Positions 1 to 9,969 of a DNA stretch of 64,000 nt are shown in pieces. The stretch is from NCBI GenBank assembly GCA_963846585.1, contig CAWJWO010000007.1, positions 124,001-188,000 on the forward strand, read 5' to 3'. This DNA is from JAAUTT01 sp963846585 (GTDB taxonomy: Bacteria; Bacteroidota; Bacteroidia; Bacteroidales; JAAUTT01). The notes under the pieces were generated by a model, which was given only the letters and a program-made list of their open reading frames with translations, made no database searches and was not told the DNA's origin. Numbering within the stretch: the stretch's first letter is position 1; each line of letters opens with the position of its first letter. Position numbers and translations under genes: made by a program.

Positions 1-768
1 CCTGTATTACCAAAAGGACTTTCGATTTCGATAGAAGAAAAATCAATTTCATCGTCATATATTGCACTAACCATGCAACTTATAAAATCTTTCGGAATAA
101 AGGCAATTTGGGAAAATCAAAGCATTTATATTCCATCCCAGCCATATGTAGGATGTCCATTCACTGTAGAATCCGACTGGAGTGCAGCTTCATACTGGTA
201 TGAAGTAGCCGCACTTTCAGATGAGGCCGAAATAATACTTCACAATTTGTATCCCGGTAGCATTCAGGGAGATGCCCAGGTTGCCGGTTTATTTGAAAAG
301 ATTGGCGTCAGAAGCAGTTTTAATAGAAACAGTGTCAAACTTACCAGGGAGCCCAGTAAACTTTCATTCTTTGAATTTGATTTTTCAAATAATCCCGATC
401 TGGTTCAAACGTTTGTGGTAACGTTATGCCTGTTAAACATTCCTTTCAGGATTTCAGGAGCTGATACTCTGCGCATAAAAGAAACTGACAGAATTGAAGC
501 AATTCAAACTGAAATGAAAAAACTTGGGTTCCTTATTAGTGAGCCATCGCATGGTGTAGTAGAGTGGAATAATCAACGTATTGATCCTGAAAATATTATT
601 TCAATTAATACTTATAAGGATCATCGAATGGCACTTTCCTTCGCCCCTGCAGCCTTAAAATTAAAGAACCTGGTAATAAAAGATGCTTCCGTAGTTACCA
701 AATCGTATCCCAACTTTTGGGAAGACCTTGAATCGGTAGGATTTGATATAAGCCCTGAAATTGGTTAA
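1..768 (+). CDS. aroA: 3-phosphoshikimate 1-carboxyvinyltransferase (EPSP synthase), C-terminal part
   Basis: The reading frame is open from base 1, so the 5' part of the gene lies outside the window; 255 codons remain. EPSP synthase joins shikimate-3-phosphate and phosphoenolpyruvate in the chorismate pathway in the cytoplasm. Visible family motifs are SSSYIALTM (usual form SSQFISALLM), the DWSAASYW segment, LRIKETDRIEAI, which contributes to phosphate and PEP binding, and TYKDHRMALSFAPAAL near the C-terminus. The stop is followed after 23 nt by araR, whose promoter appears to lie inside the last codons of this gene. Identity is secure; the start is unknown. Confidence 0.93.
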   Translation, partial: PVLPKGLSISIEEKSISSSYIALTMQLIKSFGIKAIWENQSIYIPSQPYVGCPFTVESDWSAASYWYEVAALSDEAEIILHNLYPGSIQGDAQVAGLFEKIGVRSSFNRNSVKLTREPSKLSFFEFDFSNNPDLVQTFVVTLCLLNIPFRISGADTLRIKETDRIEAIQTEMKKLGFLISEPSHGVVEWNNQRIDPENIISINTYKDHRMALSFAPAALKLKNLVIKDASVVTKSYPNFWEDLESVGFDISPEIG

Positions 769-773
769 ATTTG
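742..773 (+). promoter_or_regulatory. Bacteroidota-type promoter for araR
   Basis: TTTG (742-745), a 20-nt spacer, then TAAATTTG (766-773) match the Bacteroidota -33 TTTG and -7 TAnnTTTG boxes at normal spacing. The start of transcription would be near 780, just before the araR ATG at 792. The boxes overlap the last codons of aroA, so araR can be expressed independently of it. Confidence 0.6.
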
Positions 774-791
774 TATTAATGAATAAAAATC

Positions 792-1517
792 ATGTCAGGT
801 ATTTACAGTGAGCACGATAAACATTATGTAGCAATAGATTGTATTATTTTTGGATTTGATAACAATGAGCTGAAACTACTTATACTTAAAAGAAAATTTG
901 AACCAGCCAAAGGTGAATGGTCTCTTATGGGCGGATTTTTAAAAAATGGTGAAAGTATTGAAGACGGTGCCAGACATATTCTTTTTCAACTGACTGGTTT
1001 AAATGACATATATATGGAACAACTCTTCACATTTGGGGACTTTGATCGTGACCCTGGTGAAAGAACAATATCCATAGCCTTTTATGCTTTGATAAAAGTT
1101 AGTGAAAATGACAGGATACTTGCCGAAGAGCATGGAGCCCATTGGGTTTCGATTAAAAGCCTGCCAAAATTGATTTTTGATCATAATTTAATGGTTGAAA
1201 AAGCATTATCTGCTTTACGAAGGATGGTTGTAAGAAAACCGATAGGTTTCGAGTTATTGCCTGAAAAATTTACATTGCCACAACTACAGGCATTATATGA
1301 AGCAATTTACCAGGAACCTCTTGAAAAAAGAAATTTCAGAAATCGTATATTAGAAACAGGATTACTTGAAAAGCTTGATGAGAAAGAAAAAGGATCGTCA
1401 AAAAAAGGGGCATTTTATTACAAATTCGATAATGAAAAATATAAGCATTTTGAAGAAATGGGATTAAATTTTCAATTTAAAGTAACAAAAACACCTTTAA
1501 TGAAAATTATTTCATAA
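792..1517 (+). CDS. araR: Nudix-fold transcriptional regulator of L-arabinose use (AraR type)
   Basis: This 241-aa protein has an N-terminal Nudix-like domain (about residues 10-140) and a C-terminal winged-helix domain (about 150-225), the layout of NrtR-related regulators. The Nudix box (residues 48-70) keeps the glycine and first glutamate (GGFLKNGESIEDGAR), but the catalytic REUxEE part is replaced by HILFQL. It is therefore probably a sugar-sensing domain without hydrolase activity. AraR proteins of this kind repress arabinose genes in Bacteroides and release DNA on binding L-arabinose (known for the family). The neighbours are a mutarotase and a complete araA-araB-araD-transporter set, which supports the assignment; the effector is inferred from that context. 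Confidence 0.82.
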   Translation: MSGIYSEHDKHYVAIDCIIFGFDNNELKLLILKRKFEPAKGEWSLMGGFLKNGESIEDGARHILFQLTGLNDIYMEQLFTFGDFDRDPGERTISIAFYALIKVSENDRILAEEHGAHWVSIKSLPKLIFDHNLMVEKALSALRRMVVRKPIGFELLPEKFTLPQLQALYEAIYQEPLEKRNFRNRILETGLLEKLDEKEKGSSKKGAFYYKFDNEKYKHFEEMGLNFQFKVTKTPLMKIIS

Positions 1518-1530
1518 TATTATATGATTT

Positions 1531-1547
1531 TTCTATTAAAAATAGAA
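1531..1547. other. Short hairpin after araR
   Basis: TTCTAT, five bases, then ATAGAA form an inverted repeat in the 75-nt gap between araR and the mutarotase gene. It could be a weak terminator for araR or a regulator half-site pair; the stem is only 6 bp. Confidence 0.3.
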
Positions 1548-1592
1548 TCAATATTCTGCATTTAAATATTTATAGTTTTTATAAGTAAAATT

Positions 1593-2711
1593 ATGAACTT
1601 AAAAACCAAATCAATTTTAATCATGATAACATTATTTGTTATCTTTTCCTGCAACTCAAAAAAGGAAATCAAATCTTCCGTTTCAAAAACTGATTGGGGC
1701 ATTGCAGATGGAAAAAAAGTCTGGCTATTTTGTCTTACAAATAAAAAAGGCATGGAAGTTAAAATCACCAATTATGGTGCGACAATAACCTCTATAAAGG
1801 TGACTGACAGGAACGGAAAAATTGATGACGTGGTTATTGGTTTCGACGATTTAAAATCGTATCAAAGTGAACATATTTATTGCGGAAGCATTGTAGGCCG
1901 TTATGGCAATAGAATAGCCAAAGGGAAATTTAAATTAAACGGAAAAGAATATTCACTGGCCACTAATAATGGTCCAAATCATTTACATGGCGGAAATAAA
2001 GGATTTGACAAACAGGTTTGGGATATTGGAGGAGTTTTTTCATCTGATGATTCTACCGGCATTGAATTAACCTATCTTAGTAAGAATATGGAAGAAGGAT
2101 ACCCCGGAGATCTTAATATAAAAGTTTATTATGTCCTTACCAGTGATAATGAAATAAAAATCAGGTATTATGCTGAGACTGATCAACCTACTATTCTTAA
2201 CCCAACCAATCATAGTTATTTCAACCTTACTGGTTGTAAAGAATCCATTTTAAATCACGAATTAACTATTATTGCAGATACTGTAACACCAGTGGATTCA
2301 ACACTTATTCCCACTGGATTATTAATGAGTATTAAAAATACACCATATGATTTTACTTCTTCCCATAAAATCGGCGAACGCATTAATTTGGTACCGGGAG
2401 GTTACGATATCAATTATAAACTCCGGAAGATAAACAAAGAACTGTCGCTGGCTGCTGAAGTTTATGAATCAACTTCAGGCAGATTACTTCAGGTTTATAC
2501 AACTGAGCCAGGAATACAGTTTTACTCAGGAAATTTTATCGATGGTACATTAACAGGACATATGGGGATTACCTACAATAAATATTACGGCCTCTGTTTT
2601 GAAGCACAGCATTTCCCTGATTCACCCAATCATCTTAAGTTTCCCAGTGTAATACTGAATCCGGGACACGAATATTCTCAATTAACTATTTTCAAATTTT
2701 CAATAAAATAG
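1593..2711 (+). CDS. Aldose 1-epimerase (galactose mutarotase-like) lipoprotein
   Basis: This 372-aa protein begins with a lipoprotein signal (hydrophobic stretch ending FVIFSC, Cys about residue 20), so it should be tethered in the periplasm or outer membrane. The rest is a full-length aldose 1-epimerase: YGATITSIKV, VGRYGNRIAKGKFKLNG, NGPNHLHGG with the catalytic-type histidine, NPTNHSYFNLTG, and the C-terminal PGIQFYSGN and CFEAQHFPDSPN segments. These enzymes interconvert alpha and beta sugar anomers. Placed between araR and the arabinose operon, it probably prepares arabinose released by the neighbouring arabinofuranosidase; the substrate is inferred. It converges on the GH51 gene with a 22-nt gap. 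Confidence 0.85.
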   Translation: MNLKTKSILIMITLFVIFSCNSKKEIKSSVSKTDWGIADGKKVWLFCLTNKKGMEVKITNYGATITSIKVTDRNGKIDDVVIGFDDLKSYQSEHIYCGSIVGRYGNRIAKGKFKLNGKEYSLATNNGPNHLHGGNKGFDKQVWDIGGVFSSDDSTGIELTYLSKNMEEGYPGDLNIKVYYVLTSDNEIKIRYYAETDQPTILNPTNHSYFNLTGCKESILNHELTIIADTVTPVDSTLIPTGLLMSIKNTPYDFTSSHKIGERINLVPGGYDINYKLRKINKELSLAAEVYESTSGRLLQVYTTEPGIQFYSGNFIDGTLTGHMGITYNKYYGLCFEAQHFPDSPNHLKFPSVILNPGHEYSQLTIFKFSIK

Positions 2712-2733
2712 TTACAAGTTTTCTACAGACTAA

Positions 2734-4296
2734 TTAGTTTCTGTCTGATAATTCGATCATCACCACAGATTTGGATGGAAGTGTTATTTCAAGAATATTA
2801 TTTTTCAATTTTGCAGATGAAAAATTAGAAATTATCACTTCCGGTGATTTTCCAAAATCATTAAAGGCATTAATCCGGTCGGCTCTTATCTTTTCACCTT
2901 TCATGTATTTATAATTACCTTTATTCAATTCAATAGTAACTAATTTATCTTTATTAGGATCAAGGTTCACCAGGGAAATATGTATTAAGCCATTATGATC
3001 TTTTGAAGCCGAAGCATTAATGGAAGGGATTGATTCATTTCCATTATTATAAGGAGTGCATTGTATATCAATTGGAATTAATGTTGCATTTTGATGCACC
3101 TTAAACATTTTAAAAACATAGTATGTTGGAGTTAGAACCATCTCGCTGCCTTTAGTGAGGATAACAGATTGTAAAACATTAATTAGCTGAGCAATATTTG
3201 CCATTTTTACCCTGTCGGCATGATTATTGAATATATTTAAATTAATTCCGGCTACCAGCGCGTCGCGAAGAGTATTTTGCTGAAAAAGGAAACCTGGATT
3301 TGTTCCCGGTTCCACATCGTACCAGGTACCCCATTCATCTATGACTAGTCCGGTATTATTATTATACTTATCCATAATGGATATATGTTTTTTGATTAAT
3401 GAATCCATCATAAGTGTTTTTTTCAATACCGTAAACCAATCATTTTGTGTAAAATTAGTTGCTGATCCTTTAACAGTCCAATCCCCTGGTAAGGTATAAT
3501 AATGTAACGACATATCCTGTACCCTGTTATCCACATTTTTCATAACTACGTCAGTCCAGTTAAAATCATCTGCGCTTGCCCCTGAAGCTACTTTTATCAA
3601 ACCTGGACAGGCAGATGTAACATATGTGCCATATTGCCGGAATAAATCAGAATAAAAATCAGGAGTCATGTTTCCACCACAACCCCAGGCTTCGTTGCCA
3701 ATTCCTATGTATTTAACATTCCAGGGCTTTGCCCGGCCATTTTGTTTTCTAAGTTTAGTCATAGGTGATTCTGTATCGGATGTAAGGTATTCCACCCACT
3801 CAGTCATTTCCCTAACACTACCGCTGCCCACGTTGCCGGTTATATATGCATCGCAACCCAATTGTTCACATAAATCCAGAAACTCGTGAGTGCCAAAACT
3901 ATTATCTTCTGAAACACCGCCCCAGGTTACATTAATAATTGAGGGACGGCTTTCACGCGGACCTACACCATCTTTCCAATGATAAGTATCTGCGAAGCAA
4001 CCTCCGGGCCACCTTAGTACAGGAATGCTCAAATCCTTCAATGCAGCAACGACATCACTGCGTATACCACGGATATTTGGAATGTCTGATTTTTCGCCAA
4101 CCCAAAGTCCTCCATATATGCAATGTCCCAGATGTTCGGCAAAATTTCCATAAATGTCTTTACTGATTGTATATGTTGCTTTATCCATCCTTAAAATTAA
4201 ATGGTTTGTATTTGATGTTTGTCCTGGTATATTAATGAAAGGCATTCCAATAATTATATTGAAAAAAATTATTTTTTGAATAATTAATTTTTTCAT
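2734..4296 (-). CDS. Alpha-L-arabinofuranosidase, GH51 family, exported
   Basis: This 520-aa enzyme releases terminal L-arabinofuranose from arabinan and arabinoxylan fragments. A Sec-type signal (residues 1-25, ending near NIPGQ) predicts export. GH51 features are the GNFAEHLGHCIYGGLW start of the barrel, RWPGGCFADTYHWKDG, the acid/base Glu202 in GIGNEAWG and the nucleophile Glu321 in VIDEWGTW, followed by a C-terminal beta domain. It is the last gene of the operon that begins with the symporter, 30 nt after araA. Together they form a feed line: cleave outside the cytoplasm, import, isomerise, phosphorylate. Confidence 0.92.
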   Translation of the reverse strand: MKKLIIQKIIFFNIIIGMPFINIPGQTSNTNHLILRMDKATYTISKDIYGNFAEHLGHCIYGGLWVGEKSDIPNIRGIRSDVVAALKDLSIPVLRWPGGCFADTYHWKDGVGPRESRPSIINVTWGGVSEDNSFGTHEFLDLCEQLGCDAYITGNVGSGSVREMTEWVEYLTSDTESPMTKLRKQNGRAKPWNVKYIGIGNEAWGCGGNMTPDFYSDLFRQYGTYVTSACPGLIKVASGASADDFNWTDVVMKNVDNRVQDMSLHYYTLPGDWTVKGSATNFTQNDWFTVLKKTLMMDSLIKKHISIMDKYNNNTGLVIDEWGTWYDVEPGTNPGFLFQQNTLRDALVAGINLNIFNNHADRVKMANIAQLINVLQSVILTKGSEMVLTPTYYVFKMFKVHQNATLIPIDIQCTPYNNGNESIPSINASASKDHNGLIHISLVNLDPNKDKLVTIELNKGNYKYMKGEKIRADRINAFNDFGKSPEVIISNFSSAKLKNNILEITLPSKSVVMIELSDRN

Positions 4297-4326
4297 TTTT
4301 AGGTTTTTATAAATTATTATTATTTC

Positions 4327-5835
4327 TTAATATGGATATTTTGAAAGCATATAATACATCTCATTCCAACGCAATTCATTTTTTAAATCTGTTATATTAG
4401 TATGATTTGCTATGTGAATGTATTCTATTCCGGCGATTTCGCAAAAATCTTCAATGTACTCTGCTTGAACTGCCTGGCTGAAAGCTGTATGGTGTGCTCC
4501 CCCTGCGTATATCCAGGCAGCTGCTCCAATCTTCAGGTTTGGTTGTGGAACCCACAGGGCTCTTGCTACCGGTAATTTTGGCAATTCATGATCCGGTTTC
4601 ACACAATCAACGGAATTAACTATCATTCTAAACCTGTTGCCTAATTCAATAAGGCTGGTGTTGATAGCTGGTCCTTCAGCAACATTAAAAACAAGACGGG
4701 CAGGGTCATTTTTACCACCTATACCTAAAGGATGAACCTCAAGTGAAATTTGTCCGTCTGCAATTGAAGGACAAATTTCAAGCATATGAGCACCCAAAAC
4801 TTTCATTTCACCCGATTTTAAATGATAGGTATAGTCTTCCATAAATGAACAACCTCCCTTCAATCCGGTACCCATTACTTTTAAAGCTCTTACGAGAGCT
4901 GCATGCTTCCAGTCACCTTCTGCTCCAAAACCGTACCCACCAGCCATTAACCTTTGTGATGCCAAACCAGGGAGCTGGGCCAAACCGTGAAGGTCTTCAA
5001 AGGTGGTAGTAAAGGCTTTAAACCCTCCATTTTCAAGAAATTGTCTTAACCCAAGTTCGATTCGTGCCTGATATCTTATATTTTCCAAAATCTTTCCATT
5101 GGATGTTCCAATATTTCCTATTTTATAGATATCATTATATTCTTCAACTAAATTAATTATTTTAAATTCAGGCACATCGTTTATCACTTTGACAAGATCA
5201 CCAATTCCATAACCATTTACAGAAACACCAAATTTTATTTGTGCTTCAACCTTATCACCTTCAGTAACTGCAACCTCTCGCATATTGTCACCAAAACGTG
5301 CTACTTTTAAACTTTGAAAATCATACCACGCTGCACATACACGTGTCCATATTCCAATACTCCGAATAACCTCTTCATCCATCCAGTGACCAACAACAAC
5401 TTTCCTGTTTTTTCTCATCCGGGTCATAATAAAACCATGTTCACGATCACCATGTGCAGACTGGTTAAGATTCATAAAATCCATATCAATTTCACTCCAT
5501 GGTAATTCCAGGTTATATTGGGTATGAAGATGCAGTAAAGGTTTTTGAAGATTCTTTAAACCATTTATCCACATTTTTGAAGGTGAAAAAGTATGGCACC
5601 AGGTAATTACACCTATACAATTTTGTTTAATATTAGCTTCGTTAAATATTTTTGTGATTTCGTCAGGTGTTTTTAGAACCGATTTAAAAATCAGATTAAC
5701 AGGTATTACTGAAGAATTATTTATAAATTTGACTATTTCTTCCGAATTAACAGCCACTTGCCGGAGAGTTTTTTCTCCGTACAGATCCTGGCTACCCGTG
5801 ATAAACCACACTTCAAATTGCTCTAAGTCTTTCAT
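4327..5835 (-). CDS. araA: L-arabinose isomerase
   Basis: This 502-aa cytoplasmic enzyme converts L-arabinose to L-ribulose and has the length of the E. coli protein (500 aa). Visible signatures are VWFITGSQDLYG at the N-terminus, ITWCHTFSPSKMWI, the GHWMDEEV segment, GYGFGAEGDWKHAALVR, SFMEDYTYHL with metal-site glutamate, and GGAHHTAFSQAV with the conserved C-terminal histidine. The start is the ATG opening MKDLEQFEVWFI. It lies 24 nt downstream of araD and 30 nt upstream of the GH51 gene, in one operon. Confidence 0.96.
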   Translation of the reverse strand: MKDLEQFEVWFITGSQDLYGEKTLRQVAVNSEEIVKFINNSSVIPVNLIFKSVLKTPDEITKIFNEANIKQNCIGVITWCHTFSPSKMWINGLKNLQKPLLHLHTQYNLELPWSEIDMDFMNLNQSAHGDREHGFIMTRMRKNRKVVVGHWMDEEVIRSIGIWTRVCAAWYDFQSLKVARFGDNMREVAVTEGDKVEAQIKFGVSVNGYGIGDLVKVINDVPEFKIINLVEEYNDIYKIGNIGTSNGKILENIRYQARIELGLRQFLENGGFKAFTTTFEDLHGLAQLPGLASQRLMAGGYGFGAEGDWKHAALVRALKVMGTGLKGGCSFMEDYTYHLKSGEMKVLGAHMLEICPSIADGQISLEVHPLGIGGKNDPARLVFNVAEGPAINTSLIELGNRFRMIVNSVDCVKPDHELPKLPVARALWVPQPNLKIGAAAWIYAGGAHHTAFSQAVQAEYIEDFCEIAGIEYIHIANHTNITDLKNELRWNEMYYMLSKYPY

Positions 5836-5859
5836 TTTAATAGTTATTTGTCATTAGAT

Positions 5860-6558
5860 TTATTGTCCATAATAAGAGTCATGCCCATGTTTTCTTTCAT
5901 AATGTTTTTTAATGAGAGTATCTTTAATTCGTGAAGTCCCTTTATTTATCATTTTAGTTATACAGGCCATTTGAGATAATTGTTCCAGCATTGCACTGTT
6001 ATATACAGCCTTGTTGGCTGTTTTTCCCCACGTAAAAGGGCCATGGTTTCCAACAAGGATCATTTCTGTTTCCTGATAGTTTAGTCCTCTATCTTTTATG
6101 CAATTAATAATTTGAATACCTGTCTGGTATTCATAATCACCCATTATCATTTCATCTGTCATTGGTTGTGTACAAGGTATGTCTGAAGAAAGATGATCGG
6201 CGTGCGTAGTACCATAAATTGGAATGTCCTGTAAGGTTTGTGCCCATGATGTACCATAAACCGAATGTGTATGAACAATTCCCCCGATATGCTCCCAATT
6301 TGAATATAAAACAGCGTGAGTTTTTGTATCCGACGATGGCCTTAAAGTTCCTTCAACTACCTTGCCATTAAAATCTACTATAACCATTTTATCGGGAGAT
6401 AGTAATTCATAAGGTAACCCGCTTGGTTTAATAGCAAATACACCAAGGGGCCGGTCAACTGAACTGGCATTTCCAAATGTAAAAATAACCAGGCCCAATT
6501 TTGTTAATTGCATATTTGCTTCGAATGCTTCCTGTTTTAAATCAATAAATTTACTCAT
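5860..6558 (-). CDS. araD: L-ribulose-5-phosphate 4-epimerase
   Basis: This enzyme epimerises L-ribulose-5-phosphate to D-xylulose-5-phosphate, feeding the pentose phosphate pathway. The class II aldolase-type zinc site is visible: VHTHSVYGTSWAQ (two histidines) and GNHGPFTWG (third), plus SSDTKTH. A longer frame begins at 6591, but I place the start at 6558 (MSKFIDLKQEAFEAN): this gives 232 aa, matching the family (231 in E. coli), and an 8-nt ATGAGTAA overlap with the end of araB, typical of translational coupling. Confidence 0.94.
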   Translation of the reverse strand: MSKFIDLKQEAFEANMQLTKLGLVIFTFGNASSVDRPLGVFAIKPSGLPYELLSPDKMVIVDFNGKVVEGTLRPSSDTKTHAVLYSNWEHIGGIVHTHSVYGTSWAQTLQDIPIYGTTHADHLSSDIPCTQPMTDEMIMGDYEYQTGIQIINCIKDRGLNYQETEMILVGNHGPFTWGKTANKAVYNSAMLEQLSQMACITKMINKGTSRIKDTLIKKHYERKHGHDSYYGQ

Positions 6559-8242
6559 GTGATTTTTTGTTTGCAATCGTTTGTTGTTCAATGTAACTTC
6601 CTAACTCACAATATTTTTTATATAAGGGTTCGTATAATTCAACATTAGATTTATCAGGCTTGAATTCCATTTCATAGCCATTACCCATATTAACCTGTGC
6701 TTCAAGCACTGTAGGATAAAGACCTGCTGCTGTCGCTGCTGCCATTGCAGCTCCAAGAGCACATGCCTGTTCACTTCTGGCAACTAAAATTGGTTTGTTT
6801 AATACATCACAAACTACCTGCATAACATATGGAGATTTTTTTGCAACACCTCCTAAGGCTATTACTCCATAAATTTCAATACCTTCATCAATGAACCTGT
6901 CAACAATTTTTCTGGCACCAAAGGCTGTTGCCTCTACCAATGCTTTGAAAATACGTGGAGCATCAGACCCGAGACTAAGCCCTGAAACAGAGCCTTTTAA
7001 TAACTGATTTGCATCTGGTGTCCGACGTCCGTTCATCCAGTCAACTGCCAGTATACCTGATTCTCCAATAGGTACAGATTCAGCTTCTTTTGAAAGAACA
7101 GGTATAATATTATCCATCAATTCCTGAACAAGGGTTTCTCTTAATACGTTGTCAATTAGCGATGAATTGGCCAATATTTTTTCTATTGGCCATAAAATAA
7201 TATTCCTGAACCACGCATAAATATCCCCAAAAGCAGATTGCCCTGCTTCCATTCCTATCATATCCTTTACTACTGAACCATCAACCTGTCCGCAAATACC
7301 CTTAACTAATTTTCCACCAAGTTCATTAGTTGGAGCAATAAGAATATCACAGGTTGAAGTGCCCATCACTTTACTTAAATAATGAGGTTTAATTTCACCA
7401 CCTAAAGCACCAAGATGAGCGTCGAAAGAACCGGCTCCAATAATGACAGACTCGTTTAGTCCCAGCTTTTTTGCCCATTCCCTGCTTAGGTTGCCAACTT
7501 TAACGTCACAGGTATAAGTTTCAGTGTATAACCGGTCTCTTAATCCTGTCAATAAAGGATCGAGTTTCCTGAGAAACTCCCCGGAAGGAAGCCCTTCAAA
7601 TTCGGGATGCCACATTGCTTTATGTCCTGCTGCACAACGACTTCTCTTAATGTTTAAAGGATTTATTTCCCCGGTTAAAAGTGCAGGTATCCAGTCACAA
7701 TGCTCCGCCCAGGTGAATGCCATATTTCTGACCTCAACATCTGATCGAAGTATATGTAATATTTTTGCCCAAAACCATTCTGAAGAATAAATCCCACCAA
7801 CATATTTAGTATAATCAATGCCTCCCCAAGTTCTTGCCAATTTATTTATCTGATCAGCTTCTTGTGTAGCTGTATGATCTTTCCAAAGAACAAACATGGC
7901 ATTGGGGTTTTCTGCAAATTCAGGAGACAGGGAAAGTGGTTTGCAGTTTTGATCTAATGCTACCGGAGTTGAGCCGGTAGTATCAACTGAAATTGCAATT
8001 ATATTATTTGCTAATTTCCCGGGTGCTTTTATTAATGCATTTTTAATGGTTGACTCAAGGCCCTCAATATAATCGAGAGGATGCTGGCGAAACTGGTTTT
8101 GGGCAGGAATACAATATTTCCCATTTTTCCATCGTGGATAATAAAACACATCTGTAGATATTTCATTTCCATTTTCAGCATCTACGATTAGTGCCCTCAC
8201 TGAATCAGTTCCGAAATCAACTCCTATAGTATAATTTGACAT
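6551..8242 (-). CDS. araB: Ribulokinase
   Basis: This 563-aa FGGY-family sugar kinase phosphorylates L-ribulose with ATP. The N-terminal phosphate-binding motif GVDFGTDSVRALIVD, the SVDTTGSTPVALD strand, the middle GAGSFDAHLGALGG and GTSTCDI segments and the C-terminal ALGGVAKKSPYVMQVVCDVL nucleotide site are all in order. Its last codons overlap the araD start (ATGAGTAA), and it begins 18 nt after the symporter gene. Length and motifs fit the AraB branch. Confidence 0.95.
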   Translation of the reverse strand: MSNYTIGVDFGTDSVRALIVDAENGNEISTDVFYYPRWKNGKYCIPAQNQFRQHPLDYIEGLESTIKNALIKAPGKLANNIIAISVDTTGSTPVALDQNCKPLSLSPEFAENPNAMFVLWKDHTATQEADQINKLARTWGGIDYTKYVGGIYSSEWFWAKILHILRSDVEVRNMAFTWAEHCDWIPALLTGEINPLNIKRSRCAAGHKAMWHPEFEGLPSGEFLRKLDPLLTGLRDRLYTETYTCDVKVGNLSREWAKKLGLNESVIIGAGSFDAHLGALGGEIKPHYLSKVMGTSTCDILIAPTNELGGKLVKGICGQVDGSVVKDMIGMEAGQSAFGDIYAWFRNIILWPIEKILANSSLIDNVLRETLVQELMDNIIPVLSKEAESVPIGESGILAVDWMNGRRTPDANQLLKGSVSGLSLGSDAPRIFKALVEATAFGARKIVDRFIDEGIEIYGVIALGGVAKKSPYVMQVVCDVLNKPILVARSEQACALGAAMAAATAAGLYPTVLEAQVNMGNGYEMEFKPDKSNVELYEPLYKKYCELGSYIEQQTIANKKSHE

Positions 8243-8260
8243 AATATATAACCTGACTTA

Positions 8261-9928
8261 TTACCAAAAATATATGTAGAACAAAACACAAACAGCAACA
8301 ACAACCGAGGAACTTATTACATCCCAGGTACCCCAGCTTTTGCGCGTTTCAGCTATTTGTTCGGGACTTCTTGAAAAATACGTCAACCCTTGCAATTGAT
8401 TTTCATCAGCCTTAGGTGTAAAGAAACTTATAGTTGCCATAAGTAAAATTGTAAAAAAGAAGAGGAATACTTCGAAATGTAACCAATTAATATTAAGAAT
8501 AGTAAATATTCCGTTTCTTAACATTGGGTCTGTAATAATCTTATGGGAAGCAATATCCAAACTTCTGCCAGGATCCAGAATCATCAGTCCCAACCGTGTC
8601 ATACCAATAAGAAAACCAATAATCAACCCCCATTCACCAGCTTTAGGTGTAATATTACGGTTGAATACCCCCAAAATAAATACTGCAGCAATTGCAGGAG
8701 CTATAAGAGATTGCATATTTTGCAGGTATTCATAAAGAACGTTACCTAATCCTTTCATAATAGGTATCCAGATTAATCCCAGCAATACCACACATATTGT
8801 AGCTACACGCCCTACCCAAACCAACCTGTGTTCACTAGCCTTAGGGTGAAAATTTTTATAAAAATCTATAGTAAATAATGTTGCTGAAGAATTAAAATGA
8901 GCAGCCAGGGACGTCATCAAAGCGGCTATAAAACCAACTATAACAATTCCTTTTATGCCTATTGGCAAAAGAAAACCAACCAGTTTCCCATATGCTTCAT
9001 TATTATCGTTAAATAATATCATACCTTTTGCTTTCATTGCAGCAGCTATCATTCCAGGTATTAAAAACATAAAAACAGGCAATATTTTTAAAAACCCAGC
9101 CAGGATAGTACCTTTGCGTGCATTATTAATATCTTTGGCAGCAAGCGCTCTTTGAACAATATGCTGATCGGTACACCAATACCAGAAACCAATTATTGCT
9201 GCTCCAAATATTACTCCTATGCCAGGAAATTTATCATACCAAAAATCCCCTTTTTTGTGAATAAGGTGGATATTATTCCCGGCATGCTGAACAACTTCGT
9301 GCCATCCGTTTAAAATGCCTCCGGCGCCTAATTTTAGAAGACCGAGGAGTAATATGGTTATGGCACCTCCAATAAGAATTGGGGTTTGTATAACTGAAAT
9401 AGTCATAATTCCTTTCATTCCGCTTAACACTGTAAAAATACCTGTAAGGAGAACCAATCCAATGGCACCATACCAAAAATCAATCCCTAAAACTGACTGA
9501 AGAAAAATACCTCCTGTAAAAGCGGTAACTGAAACTTTGGTTAAAACGTAGCTCACAAGTGTAATAACAGACAATGTAGAACTGGTGTCCTTATTAAACC
9601 TCTTCTTAAGAAACTCAGGCATTGTAAAAACTTTGCTGTGAGCATAAAATGGAACAAATACCCAACCAAGTATAAGAATCATCCATCCCTGCATTTCCCA
9701 ATGCGCCATAGCCATACCACTTTCAGCGCCGGCACCGGCCAATCCTACCAAATGTTCAGAACCTATATTAGCTGCAAAAATAGCTGCACCAACAGCCAGC
9801 CAGGTTTCGCTCCGGCCTGAAAGAAAATAATCACTTGTATTATCTGTTTTGCTCTTTATTACCCAAATAACTATACCGATGAGACATAATAGGAATAGGA
9901 TTAATATAATCCAGTCAAGTATTGCCAT
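8261..9928 (-). CDS. Sodium/solute symporter (SSS family), probable L-arabinose importer
   Basis: This 555-aa integral membrane protein has about 13-14 hydrophobic helices and the SSS fold. It opens with WIILILFLLCLIGIVIW; the following FLSGRSETWLAVGAAIFAANIGSEHLVGLAG covers the discontinuous first core helix of SGLT-type transporters. WYWCTDQHIVQRALAAKD is a family signature. It is the first gene of the arabinose operon, directly under the palindromic operator, so L-arabinose/Na+ uptake is the likely role (substrate from context). Bacteroidota commonly pair such symporters with araBDA. Confidence 0.88.
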   Translation of the reverse strand: MAILDWIILILFLLCLIGIVIWVIKSKTDNTSDYFLSGRSETWLAVGAAIFAANIGSEHLVGLAGAGAESGMAMAHWEMQGWMILILGWVFVPFYAHSKVFTMPEFLKKRFNKDTSSTLSVITLVSYVLTKVSVTAFTGGIFLQSVLGIDFWYGAIGLVLLTGIFTVLSGMKGIMTISVIQTPILIGGAITILLLGLLKLGAGGILNGWHEVVQHAGNNIHLIHKKGDFWYDKFPGIGVIFGAAIIGFWYWCTDQHIVQRALAAKDINNARKGTILAGFLKILPVFMFLIPGMIAAAMKAKGMILFNDNNEAYGKLVGFLLPIGIKGIVIVGFIAALMTSLAAHFNSSATLFTIDFYKNFHPKASEHRLVWVGRVATICVVLLGLIWIPIMKGLGNVLYEYLQNMQSLIAPAIAAVFILGVFNRNITPKAGEWGLIIGFLIGMTRLGLMILDPGRSLDIASHKIITDPMLRNGIFTILNINWLHFEVFLFFFTILLMATISFFTPKADENQLQGLTYFSRSPEQIAETRKSWGTWDVISSSVVVAVCVLFYIYFW

Positions 9929-9969
9929 ATAGTTTTATAGTTTGTAGATTAATACTATTAATAAATATT

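Noticed and set aside
792..1517. Active Nudix hydrolase
   Set aside because: The catalytic REUxEE residues of the Nudix box are replaced, and a winged-helix domain plus arabinose context indicate a regulator.
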